A stretch of 5,805 nt of DNA from contig JAQGKJ010000757.1 of assembly GCA_028290165.1 (NCBI GenBank), positions 1-5,805 of the forward strand. Reading direction: 5' to 3'. The DNA is from Bradyrhizobium sp. GTDB lineage: Bacteria > Pseudomonadota > Alphaproteobacteria > Rhizobiales > Xanthobacteraceae. Below are positions 1 to 5,805 of this stretch, in pieces (position 1 is the stretch's first letter; every line of letters starts with the position of its first letter). The position numbers were made by a program, and so were the translations under genes. The notes below the pieces were generated by a model. It did not search any database. It saw only the letters and a list, made by a program, of their open reading frames with translations, and had not been told where the DNA came from.

Positions 1-50
1 CGTAGGCCTTGGCGGAAAATGGCATGGTCATCCGCAATCAGCACTTTCAT
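1..50 (-). CDS. NarL/FixJ (LuxR)-family response regulator, N-terminal fragment
   Basis: Only the first 16 full codons lie in the window; the gene runs off the left edge. They read MKVLIADDHAIFRQGL. This is the typical opening of a receiver domain in NarL/FixJ regulators: a first hydrophobic beta strand (KVLIA), the acidic pair D7-D8 that binds Mg2+ near the phosphorylation site, the family-typical H9, and the start of helix 1 (FRQGL). The phospho-acceptor Asp and the presumed C-terminal HTH DNA-binding domain lie outside the window. The ATG at 48-50 gives the usual family N-terminus. An in-frame ATG at 66-68 would add six residues (MIKNSL) and cannot be excluded, because neither start has a strong Shine-Dalgarno site. 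The gene follows the large TPR gene on the same strand after 171 bp, so it may be transcribed separately. Its target genes cannot be told from here; flagellar control is only a guess from context. Confidence 0.85.
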   Translation of the reverse strand, partial: MKVLIADDHAIFRQGL

Positions 51-221
51 AAGCGAATTCTTTATCATGACGCCGACCGATGTAAGCTATCCTTCTGTTC
101 TCACGATCGTCGCGGACAGGTGAAACCCAAACTTATAAGGCGCTGGGGCGTGATGTCCGATTTGAGTAAGTAATGCGCTCCAAGGAGGACGTGTATCGGG
201 CATGAGCTGCCGAGCGGCGCG
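51..221 (-). other. Intergenic spacer, possible promoter region of the response regulator
   Basis: This is the longest non-coding gap in the window and lies between two co-directional genes. It is visibly more A+T-rich than the flanking genes. It contains two short perfect palindromes, CTTATAAG (132-139) and ACGATCGT (103-110). I could not pick out a convincing -35/-10 pair, a sigma-54 site, or a stem-loop followed by a T run that would end the upstream operon. A promoter here is inferred from gap length only. Confidence 0.3.
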
Positions 222-3200
222 CTATCTCTTCGCCTCCACCCGCTTCAATCCGACGATCGCCGGCAGCGAGCCGGTCGAGACCGGATCGGCCTTCGCCGTT
301 TCCGGCGGCAGCGGCGCGCGAGCGGTGGCGTCGGGGAAGCGCGTCTTCATTTCGCGCAGGAAACCGTCGAGCGTATCGACGCTTGCCGCCATCTTGGCGA
401 TCTGGGCGAATTCGGCACTGTTGGCGGTCGCAGGCCGGCTTGCGGTCTCGAAGGCGGCGCGGTCGGCTTCGCCGCTCATCAGCGGCGCGTATTTCTCGCG
501 GAAGCGCGCCAGACCGATGGTGTCCTCGGCCAGCGCGTATCCGACCACCGCGCGGATCACATCGCCCTTCTCCACCGGGTTCAACGGTTTGAAATCGCGC
601 CAGCGATCGGCGTAGTACAGTTCGATCTGCTCGGAGGCCTCGCGCCAGCGCCGCGACGCCCAGTAGATGTCGGAGCGCAGCCGGATCGCCTCGCGGCCGC
701 CGATATTGGCGATGATGTCGAGCCCCAGATCGTGGCGTCCGACGTCGCTTTGCGCGCGCGCCTCCAGCAGCAGCCGCTGCTGACGCAATTCGCCCGAGAG
801 ATCGGCGATCCGTGTCGTGCGAAGTGCGGCGATGGCGCGATCCGCTTTGCGGTTGGTCAGGTAGACCATCGCGAGCCTCGCGGCCACCTGGGCGCGCGCC
901 GCGCCCTCCAGCCTCTTGTCGACCTGATACTGCAGCAGCTCGCTGGCCTGATCGAGCAGATCGACCGCGACCAGCCGGTCCGCAAGGCGGCGGATCATCT
1001 CGTCGCCGCGCCGCCCGATCGGCGTCAATTCACGATATTCGTAGAACATCCCGAGCGCGTCGACCGGCGGAAGATGGTCGCCCTTCGGGCTGAGAAAGAT
1101 CTGCGCGAACAGTGCCGACGCCGCGTCCTGCGCACCTCGCGAAGCTTCCGCATTGGGCTGCAGCCGGGTGGCGGCGCGTGCCGCCGCGAAGGATTCGCTG
1201 TAGCGTCCGATATCGGAATAGATGCGCGCCAGCATCGCAAGCGTCTTCACCTCGATCCCGTCGCCGCGCCAGGTTACCGAAAGTGTTTCCAGCTCGCTCA
1301 ACGCTTCGGTCTGGGTGATTTCGTCGCGCTTCTGCCGCAGGACTATTTCGAGCAGCTTGCCCTCGGCTGCCGCGAGCCGGTTGGGTGATTGCACGGCAAT
1401 CCTGTATTTGTCGAGGGCATCCTTGTCGTGTCCGAGCCCTTCATCGAGCCGCCCGCGCAACACCGACATCGCAGGTTTCATCTCGGGTGGAAGGCCGACG
1501 ATATCGAGATCGCTGCTGCGTTTGGCAGCCCCGGAGTAATCCTTGACCTCGAGCGAGCAACGCATCGCCTCAAGAATCACGATGCGCTGCAGATCGATCG
1601 GCAGCGAGGTGATCGCGAATTCGACGTTCTTGAATTTCTCCCGCGCCTCCGCCCACTTCCCCTGGCGTGCATAGGCCAGCGCTTTCCATAGCTGCGGATC
1701 GTAATTGGTTCCGATCGCGGGATTGGCGAGGTCCTTCAGCCCCTGCTCGGGACGGCCCATCAGGCTGCTCGCGACCGAATGCACGATCAGCACAACGGCA
1801 TCCTCAGGTCCTGGCTTGGGGTCCGCCAGCGCGAGATCGAGAACGCCCTTGGCTTCCGCATACATGCCACGCGACAGATAGAAACGGGCAAGATCGACCC
1901 TCGCCGGCATGCGCCGATCGGGATCGGCCGCAGCAATAGCGGCGACCAGCGCATCCTCGCGAGCGGTAAAACTTTCGGACTGATTTTTGCGCCACTCGAC
2001 GACGTCGAAAGTCGGCCGCGCCGCGATCGGCGCGCGATCGGCGCCGACGGCGGCCGCCGACAGCGTCAGGCCGCCGGGTTTGCCCAGGATAACCTTGTCG
2101 GACGCGACCTCCGCGGTGACATCGTCGGAGTTCGGCCGGACCGCGACGCCGTGGATCGTTTCGAGCAGCGACAATTCGACAAAGTCCTGCCGCTTGATGA
2201 AGCCGCGAACCGGCGGCGGCGCCGTCACCACCATGATGGTATCGCCGGCGTCCGGATCGACCAGCCGATGCAGCAGACCAGGTCTGGACAGCGGCACCGT
2301 GACATTGGCCCGTGCCGGATCGCTGATATTGCGTACCGCGATCAGCGGCTGCGTCGGCGTTTGCATCGCCTCGGCAAATGTCACCGTCCAGCTCGCGCCG
2401 GGCGGTTGATCGTCGCCCGTCAGCGAAGGCATTTGAGGGCGGTTGAGACGAATGCGGATCGCCTGGCCGTTTTCCAGCGGCAACAGGCTGACGTCCGATA
2501 TGATCGACCCGCCATGGCGGCGGATCGGCTCGATATCGATCGGCTTTGCGGAATCGAACACCACCCACACCGTATCGGCGCGGCGAAACAATGCCGCAGG
2601 CGTTGCGTCGGCAAAGGAGAACATCAGACGCAGGCCGTCGCTGTCGCGCCGGGCGCTGACCGACGCGGCGCTGTCGCCGGCTGCGGCCGCCTGCGGCGCA
2701 TTATCTGCCTGCGGCGCTTTGTCCGCCTGCGGCGGCTTGGCTGCCTGCGGCGGCTTGTCTGCCTGCGGCGGCCTGTCTGCCTGCGGCGGCTTGGCTGCAG
2801 GCAGTGGCTCGGACGCGGCAAGCGTCATTTTTGTTGGCGCCTCTGCCACAGGCGCCGGCATCTCCTTCGCCTGCATCTCCTTCGCTTGAGGCGCGGGCGC
2901 CGGTGTTTCCGTTGCGGGCGGCGACATCTGAGGCGCCGCTTCCGGCTTGATCTCGGTGTTGCCTTGTTGGGCAATCATCTCCGACATCGGTGCCACGATC
3001 TCGCCGGATGGCCCTGATGGCGGTGGCGCATCGGCGGGCTTCTCTGACGTGGGCGGCGCGGCTGCCGCTGGGGCCGCGGCATGCGAGGCATCGGCCGCCG
3101 GCGAAACCAGCGCGGAGGGCTTTTCCGCCTGCTGGAAGGCGACGTCAATAATGTAGTTCTTGTCCTCGCGGAAGGAGTGGACGTCGACGTCGCCGATCAA

Positions 3201-4046
3201 CGTGATTTCCACTGCAGACGAATCGCCTTCGATCTTCTGATTGATCGAGGCAATGTTCGCCGGCGCCGCCACCTTGGCGTCGGCCAGATCGAAGATCAGC
3301 GTGGTGTTGAACTGGAGCGTGAGCTTCTGGTCGTTCAGCACCGAGGAGACGCCGACGCCATCAAGCATTTCAAAGACGAACCGGACGAAAGTCGGCTGCA
3401 CCGAGGCGCGGACGCGGATCGGCGGACGTTTCCTGGCCTCGGCTTCCACGCGCTGCAGGCGCAAGGCGCGTTCGGCGGCGCGCGCGCGCTCGGCGAGTTC
3501 GCGGATCACATCGGACGGAAGACCGGGAGGCGCTCCGCTCCAGCTGTCGGGCAGGAAATCGTCGAACACCCGGTCGCCGGCCGTCATGGTGTTGATGGTG
3601 ACCCGGCGCGCCAGCGACAGGCGGATCGCCGCGCCATCGGGATCGCGCCGCACCGAACCGACATAGTCGGGCACCGCGTCGGCCAGCTTGTCGACCGGAA
3701 TATCCACCGGGCTTTTGAATCGGATCACGACGATCGTGCCGGCGGTGGTCACCTGGGACTCGACATCCCCGGCAAGTTTTATAACCAGCCGGGCATAGCC
3801 GCCCTGCGCCGAGAACGAGGCCTCGCCCTTGACCGGCTGTGCCCGGCAGTCCCCTGAACCCATCAATCCGCCCAGGATGAGGCCGGCCGCGAGCGCTGAC
3901 GGCACGCGCAGGCAACCCCTGGCCGCCCGCGCGCAGGCGCGGACTTGCGACCAAAATCCAGCGGCAGCCGTGCGCGCCATTCCAAAGCCAGTCTTTCGGT
4001 TCAACGATTTGATCGCCGGCGGGACGCCCTCATGTGTTCCGCGCAT
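222..4046 (-). CDS. Large exported AMIN-like/TPR protein of the flagellar cluster
   Basis: This 1274-residue protein is probably periplasmic. Basic residues up to R47 precede a hydrophobic core (about 48-62) and a likely signal-peptidase I site after CRA69; the cysteine at 67 is not in a lipobox. Beta-rich modules resembling AMIN domains follow at about 73-155, 208-306 and 461-560, with a weaker fourth at 563-665. A charged helix (178-207) separates the first two. A Pro/Ala/Gln-rich linker (about 307-458), with PPQADK-type repeats, separates the second and third. From about 690 to 1150 the sequence is helical with TPR-like pairs, for example around 715-745, 785-809, 859-888, 933-965, 1056-1080 and 1121-1148. 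The tail is disordered. The gene lies 45 bp after the MotE-like gene and is likely co-transcribed with it. A role as flagellar motor scaffold or stator-assembly factor is inferred from position and architecture. The ATG at 4044-4046 gives a long n-region; Met23 (3978-3980) gives a more normal signal peptide. Neither has a clear ribosome binding site. Confidence 0.9.
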   Translation of the reverse strand: MRGTHEGVPPAIKSLNRKTGFGMARTAAAGFWSQVRACARAARGCLRVPSALAAGLILGGLMGSGDCRAQPVKGEASFSAQGGYARLVIKLAGDVESQVTTAGTIVVIRFKSPVDIPVDKLADAVPDYVGSVRRDPDGAAIRLSLARRVTINTMTAGDRVFDDFLPDSWSGAPPGLPSDVIRELAERARAAERALRLQRVEAEARKRPPIRVRASVQPTFVRFVFEMLDGVGVSSVLNDQKLTLQFNTTLIFDLADAKVAAPANIASINQKIEGDSSAVEITLIGDVDVHSFREDKNYIIDVAFQQAEKPSALVSPAADASHAAAPAAAAPPTSEKPADAPPPSGPSGEIVAPMSEMIAQQGNTEIKPEAAPQMSPPATETPAPAPQAKEMQAKEMPAPVAEAPTKMTLAASEPLPAAKPPQADRPPQADKPPQAAKPPQADKAPQADNAPQAAAAGDSAASVSARRDSDGLRLMFSFADATPAALFRRADTVWVVFDSAKPIDIEPIRRHGGSIISDVSLLPLENGQAIRIRLNRPQMPSLTGDDQPPGASWTVTFAEAMQTPTQPLIAVRNISDPARANVTVPLSRPGLLHRLVDPDAGDTIMVVTAPPPVRGFIKRQDFVELSLLETIHGVAVRPNSDDVTAEVASDKVILGKPGGLTLSAAAVGADRAPIAARPTFDVVEWRKNQSESFTAREDALVAAIAAADPDRRMPARVDLARFYLSRGMYAEAKGVLDLALADPKPGPEDAVVLIVHSVASSLMGRPEQGLKDLANPAIGTNYDPQLWKALAYARQGKWAEAREKFKNVEFAITSLPIDLQRIVILEAMRCSLEVKDYSGAAKRSSDLDIVGLPPEMKPAMSVLRGRLDEGLGHDKDALDKYRIAVQSPNRLAAAEGKLLEIVLRQKRDEITQTEALSELETLSVTWRGDGIEVKTLAMLARIYSDIGRYSESFAAARAATRLQPNAEASRGAQDAASALFAQIFLSPKGDHLPPVDALGMFYEYRELTPIGRRGDEMIRRLADRLVAVDLLDQASELLQYQVDKRLEGAARAQVAARLAMVYLTNRKADRAIAALRTTRIADLSGELRQQRLLLEARAQSDVGRHDLGLDIIANIGGREAIRLRSDIYWASRRWREASEQIELYYADRWRDFKPLNPVEKGDVIRAVVGYALAEDTIGLARFREKYAPLMSGEADRAAFETASRPATANSAEFAQIAKMAASVDTLDGFLREMKTRFPDATARAPLPPETAKADPVSTGSLPAIVGLKRVEAKR
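2689..2796 (-). repeat. 18-bp tandem repeat encoding PPQADK-type hexapeptides
   Basis: Six consecutive 18-bp units start at 2689, 2707, 2725, 2743, 2761 and 2779 on the plus strand, each opening with GCCTGCGGCG and diverging mainly in the last eight bases. On the coding (minus) strand they encode degenerate hexapeptides of the form K/R/N-P/A-P-Q-A-D/A within the linker of the large TPR protein (about residues 418-453). The period is a multiple of three, so gain or loss of units keeps the frame. They probably form a flexible or polyproline-like spacer between the two beta-module pairs. Confidence 0.9.
2858..2887 (-). repeat. Two-copy 15-bp tandem duplication in the linker
   Basis: Two adjacent 15-bp units (2858-2872 and 2873-2887) are identical except for one base near the end. 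They encode the twice-occurring pentapeptide AKEM plus one variable residue, at about residues 387-397 of the large TPR protein. The duplication lies upstream, in coding order, of the hexapeptide array and shows that the linker grows by small in-frame duplications. Confidence 0.8.
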
Positions 4047-4091
4047 TCGAATCTAGAATTGGCGATTTAAGGACTTGTTAAATATCCCGAC

Positions 4092-4865
4092 TCAATTGGG
4101 TTTTTGCGGCAGCATCTTGCCTTCGATTTTGGGCAGATCGCTGGCGGAGGCCGATTTGTCGGCGCCGGCGCGGCGGGCCATTTCGGTGGTCAGCCGCTCG
4201 GCCGCTTCCGGCGACATCAGGCCGAGGATATCGGACATCTTGCGCGGCGCGATCTGGGAAGCGATCTCGAAAAGCACACTCATCTCGAGCCGGTCGAACA
4301 CCTTGGCGGCGTCCTTCGGCTTCATGCCCTCATACATGGTGATGATGCCCTTGAAGCGCGCGGCATCGGCTTCGTTCTTCTGCTCGGTCTTGGTGGAGAT
4401 CCGCGACTCCACCGCCTTCAATTCCTCGACCTTCGATTCGATGCGCTTTTCGGCGGCCTTGAGCAGGCTCTCGCGGATGTCGATTTCGCGCGCGCGCGCC
4501 TCCAGTTCCTGCCGGCGCGACTGCAGCCGCTCGAGTATGGCGCGCTCGGAGGCCGATACCGGCTGGCTCTGGTCGGGAAATACGACGACGCCGTCGGGTT
4601 TTGTCACCTCCGGCGCGGCAGCTGGGGATTTGGGGGCTTCTTCCTTCGGCTTTTCGTGGACTGAGCCTGTGACGTCATTGGGGTCGAGCTTGTTGCCCCC
4701 CGGAAAATTGAAGGTTTCCTGCGCCCAGGACTGCTTGGTGGTCTGCGGCTGATAGTCGAATACGTACCCGCCATCGATCACAAGACCGGCGACCTTCAGC
4801 ACCACGAGGCCGAAGATCGCGATCAGCACCACCGGAATGACGCGAATGTCACGGAAGGACTTCAT
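4092..4865 (-). CDS. MotE-like flagellar protein with MgtE_N-type domain
   Basis: This 257-residue protein has a short basic N-terminus and one hydrophobic segment (about 9-30) with no clear signal-peptidase site, so it is probably a membrane anchor with the rest in the periplasm. A low-complexity Pro/Lys/Glu region (about 60-105) follows. A strongly heptad-like, charged coiled coil runs from about 107 to 165. The C-terminal helical domain (about 172-232) reads MYEGMKPKDAAKVFDRL and then APRKMSDILGLMSPEAAERL. That is the pattern of the magnesium-transporter MgtE N-terminal domain shared with FliG-like and MotE proteins. In Sinorhizobium meliloti MotE is a chaperone for the periplasmic motility protein MotC; a similar role for the TPR protein encoded just downstream is inferred. 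The start codon overlaps the stop of the DUF6468-type gene (ATGA, 4862-4865), and no strong Shine-Dalgarno site precedes it, which suggests translational coupling. The family call is firm; the precise role is not. Confidence 0.87.
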   Translation of the reverse strand: MKSFRDIRVIPVVLIAIFGLVVLKVAGLVIDGGYVFDYQPQTTKQSWAQETFNFPGGNKLDPNDVTGSVHEKPKEEAPKSPAAAPEVTKPDGVVVFPDQSQPVSASERAILERLQSRRQELEARAREIDIRESLLKAAEKRIESKVEELKAVESRISTKTEQKNEADAARFKGIITMYEGMKPKDAAKVFDRLEMSVLFEIASQIAPRKMSDILGLMSPEAAERLTTEMARRAGADKSASASDLPKIEGKMLPQKPN

Positions 4866-5299
4866 GCGGCGAGGCCATCAGACCTTCTGCGTTCGGAAAA
4901 TGCTTGCGCTGCCGCGGCGACCGCCTGGGCGGCGGATATTTTGGGGGCGGCAGGCTCCGGCTCCGGCGAAGGCCGCGCCGCAATCGCGATCTTCGACAGC
5001 CGGCGGAACACATTCTCGCCTTCCGCCAGCTGCATCTTGAGTTGCTGTGACATCTGCGCCGCTGACGTCAGCTGGTTGCCGAGATTCTCGTTGACGTCGC
5101 GAACGGTGTGCTTGAGGCCGCCGATGGCGCGCTCGGCGATTTCGGTTGCCGTGATCAGTTCCCCGATCGTCGCCTTCAGCGAATGCTCATCCGCCTTCAG
5201 GCGCTTCAGCCTGGTATTGAGAAGCATGCAATAGCCGATTGTCAGCATCAGCAATATCGCGACCAGGGTCTCGATTGCAATTCCGAGTGAATGACTCAT
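4862..5299 (-). CDS. DUF6468-type single-pass membrane protein of flagellar cluster
   Basis: This is a 145-residue protein. A hydrophobic N-terminal segment (about 6-28, ending before the basic stretch RLKRLK) is a likely uncleaved membrane anchor. An amphipathic, probably coiled-coil helix spans about 30-105 and is followed by a Pro/Glu/Ala linker. The tail, about 120-145, is Ala-rich and ends near a basic RRR cluster. This layout, and the place directly after fliM in an alphaproteobacterial flagellar operon, fit the uncharacterised DUF6468 family; that name comes from memory of the family, not from a search. By the positive-inside rule the basic residues after the hydrophobic segment suggest a cytoplasmic C-terminus, close to the C-ring. 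It overlaps fliM by 4 bp upstream and the MotE-like gene by 4 bp downstream. Function is unknown; a link between FliM and the membrane or stator is conceivable. Confidence 0.8.
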   Translation of the reverse strand: MSHSLGIAIETLVAILLMLTIGYCMLLNTRLKRLKADEHSLKATIGELITATEIAERAIGGLKHTVRDVNENLGNQLTSAAQMSQQLKMQLAEGENVFRRLSKIAIAARPSPEPEPAAPKISAAQAVAAAAQAFSERRRSDGLAA

Positions 5300-5805
5300 T
5301 GGGCCTCCAATGCCTTGTTCTGCTCATCGGCCTTCTCGAACATCGCGAAGGTGGTGTTGGGCTTACGCAGTTGCTTGGTGACGCGAATGGCGACGCGGTC
5401 GCCGACCCGCCCCATCCGCCCTTCGGTCAGGGTCACGCTGCCGCAGCGCACCGCGACCAGCGCGTCGGCGCGGATCTCCAGCGGCAAGGTGTCGCCGACC
5501 TTGAGCAGCATCAGCTGCTTGAGCGGAATTTCGGCTTCATAGAGCACGGCATCGACCGAAATCTCGGCCTGGGCGACTTCGGTCGCGAAGTGGCCTTCCC
5601 AGATCGGGTCGCGGCCGAACTTTTCGCCCATGAACATCTGCAGCAGCACAGGGCGGATCGGCTCGATGGTCGCGTACGGCAGCAGCAGCTCGATATTGCC
5701 GCCGCGATCTTCCATGTCGATATGCAGGCGCACCAGGATGGCGGCGTTGGCCGGCCGGCTGATGGCGGCAAAGCGCGGATTGGTTTCCAGCCGGTCGATC
5801 GAGAA
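5296..5805 (-). CDS. fliM: Flagellar motor switch protein FliM, C-terminal part
   Basis: The open frame enters from the right edge and ends with TGA at 5296-5298, leaving 169 residues, roughly the last half of a normal FliM. The first visible residues, FSIDRLETNPRF, match the FliM middle-domain motif around 'hxRIExNPqF', followed by the strand AAILVRLHIDMEDRGG and by LLPYATIEPIRPVL, a classic FliM signature. The SpoA/FliN-like C-terminal domain occupies visible residues about 75-145 (EAEIPLKQLMLLKVGDTLPL to RVGDRVAIRV). FliM forms the C-ring with FliG and FliN and binds phospho-CheY through an N-terminal segment not in this window. The GTG at 5731-5733 is internal, because the conserved reading frame continues upstream of it. 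The stop overlaps the next gene's start by 4 bp. Confidence 0.96.
   Translation of the reverse strand, partial: FSIDRLETNPRFAAISRPANAAILVRLHIDMEDRGGNIELLLPYATIEPIRPVLLQMFMGEKFGRDPIWEGHFATEVAQAEISVDAVLYEAEIPLKQLMLLKVGDTLPLEIRADALVAVRCGSVTLTEGRMGRVGDRVAIRVTKQLRKPNTTFAMFEKADEQNKALEAQ
5304..5308 (-). promoter_or_regulatory. Ribosome binding site of the DUF6468-type gene
   Basis: GGAGG on the minus strand lies inside the last fliM codons, four bases before the ATG at 5297-5299. It is the only strong Shine-Dalgarno match before a start codon among the genes seen here, and it supports the chosen start and re-initiation at the ATGA overlap with fliM. Confidence 0.7.

Noticed and set aside
178..187. 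CTCCAAGGAG inverted repeat as a terminator downstream of the TPR gene.
   Set aside because: The arms are only four bases with a two-base loop, and no T run follows on the minus strand.
202..615. Plus-strand open frame of 137 codons with AAGGAGGA (182-189) some 12 bases before its ATG.
   Set aside because: It lies almost wholly antisense to the 3' end of the large TPR gene, has the skewed composition of a G+C-rich shadow frame, and resembles no family I know. The spacing from the Shine-Dalgarno-like site is long.
2689..2796. Regular short repeats that might suggest a CRISPR array.
   Set aside because: The 18-bp units are directly adjacent without spacers and are in frame with a coding sequence.
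1779..3017. Plus-strand open frame of 412 codons, very rich in Arg, with long Leu/Arg runs near its end.
   Set aside because: It is antisense to the TPR gene. The Arg/Leu runs mirror the linker repeats of the real gene, and no domain pattern is visible.
3840..3851. Cysteine 67 of the large TPR protein as a lipoprotein attachment site.
   Set aside because: The preceding residues are G-S-G-D, which do not fit a lipobox; an Asp just before the Cys argues against lipidation.
3081..3857. Plus-strand open frame of 258 codons.
   Set aside because: It is a shadow of the beta-module region of the TPR gene, with His/Arg/Gly-skewed composition and no recognisable motif.
4075..4752. Plus-strand open frame of 225 codons opposite the MotE-like gene.
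   Set aside because: It is Ser/Arg-rich antisense sequence. The minus-strand frame has a clear membrane segment, coiled coil and MgtE_N-like domain.
5731..5733. GTG as the start of a 145-residue protein.
   Set aside because: Conserved FliM sequence continues in frame upstream to the window edge, so this is an internal Val codon.

Overview
The window is about 5.8 kb of G+C-rich DNA. It carries the 3' part of a flagellar gene cluster, with every supported gene on the minus strand. Coding density, ATGA overlaps and the gene set (FliM, a DUF6468-type membrane protein, a MotE-like protein, then a very large tetratricopeptide protein) point to an alphaproteobacterium of the Hyphomicrobiales, most likely a Bradyrhizobium/Rhodopseudomonas relative. 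That assignment rests on family knowledge and gene order, not on a search.

In transcription order (right to left): (1) 5296-5805, the C-terminal 169 residues of the flagellar switch protein FliM, cut by the window edge; (2) 4862-5299, a 145-residue single-pass membrane protein of the DUF6468 type, overlapping fliM by 4 bp (ATGA); (3) 4092-4865, a 257-residue MotE/MgtE_N-like protein with an N-terminal membrane segment, a coiled coil and a C-terminal helical domain, again overlapping its upstream neighbour by 4 bp; (4) 222-4046, a 1274-residue exported protein with repeated AMIN-like beta modules, a Pro/Ala/Gln-rich linker holding hexapeptide tandem repeats, and a long TPR-like C-terminal half; (5) after a 171-bp gap, 1-50, the first 16 full codons of a NarL/FixJ-type response regulator, cut by the left edge.

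The first four genes look like one transcription unit. Their products would span the envelope: FliM in the cytoplasmic C-ring, two small membrane-anchored coiled-coil proteins, and a giant periplasmic beta/TPR protein. I infer that the last is a motor-associated periplasmic scaffold or stator-assembly factor. It would be comparable in logic to MotC with its chaperone MotE in Sinorhizobium, or to the TPR protein PflA in Campylobacter, though homology to either is not shown here. This module is the most interesting part of the window. No RNA gene, mobile element, CRISPR array or convincing terminator was seen.
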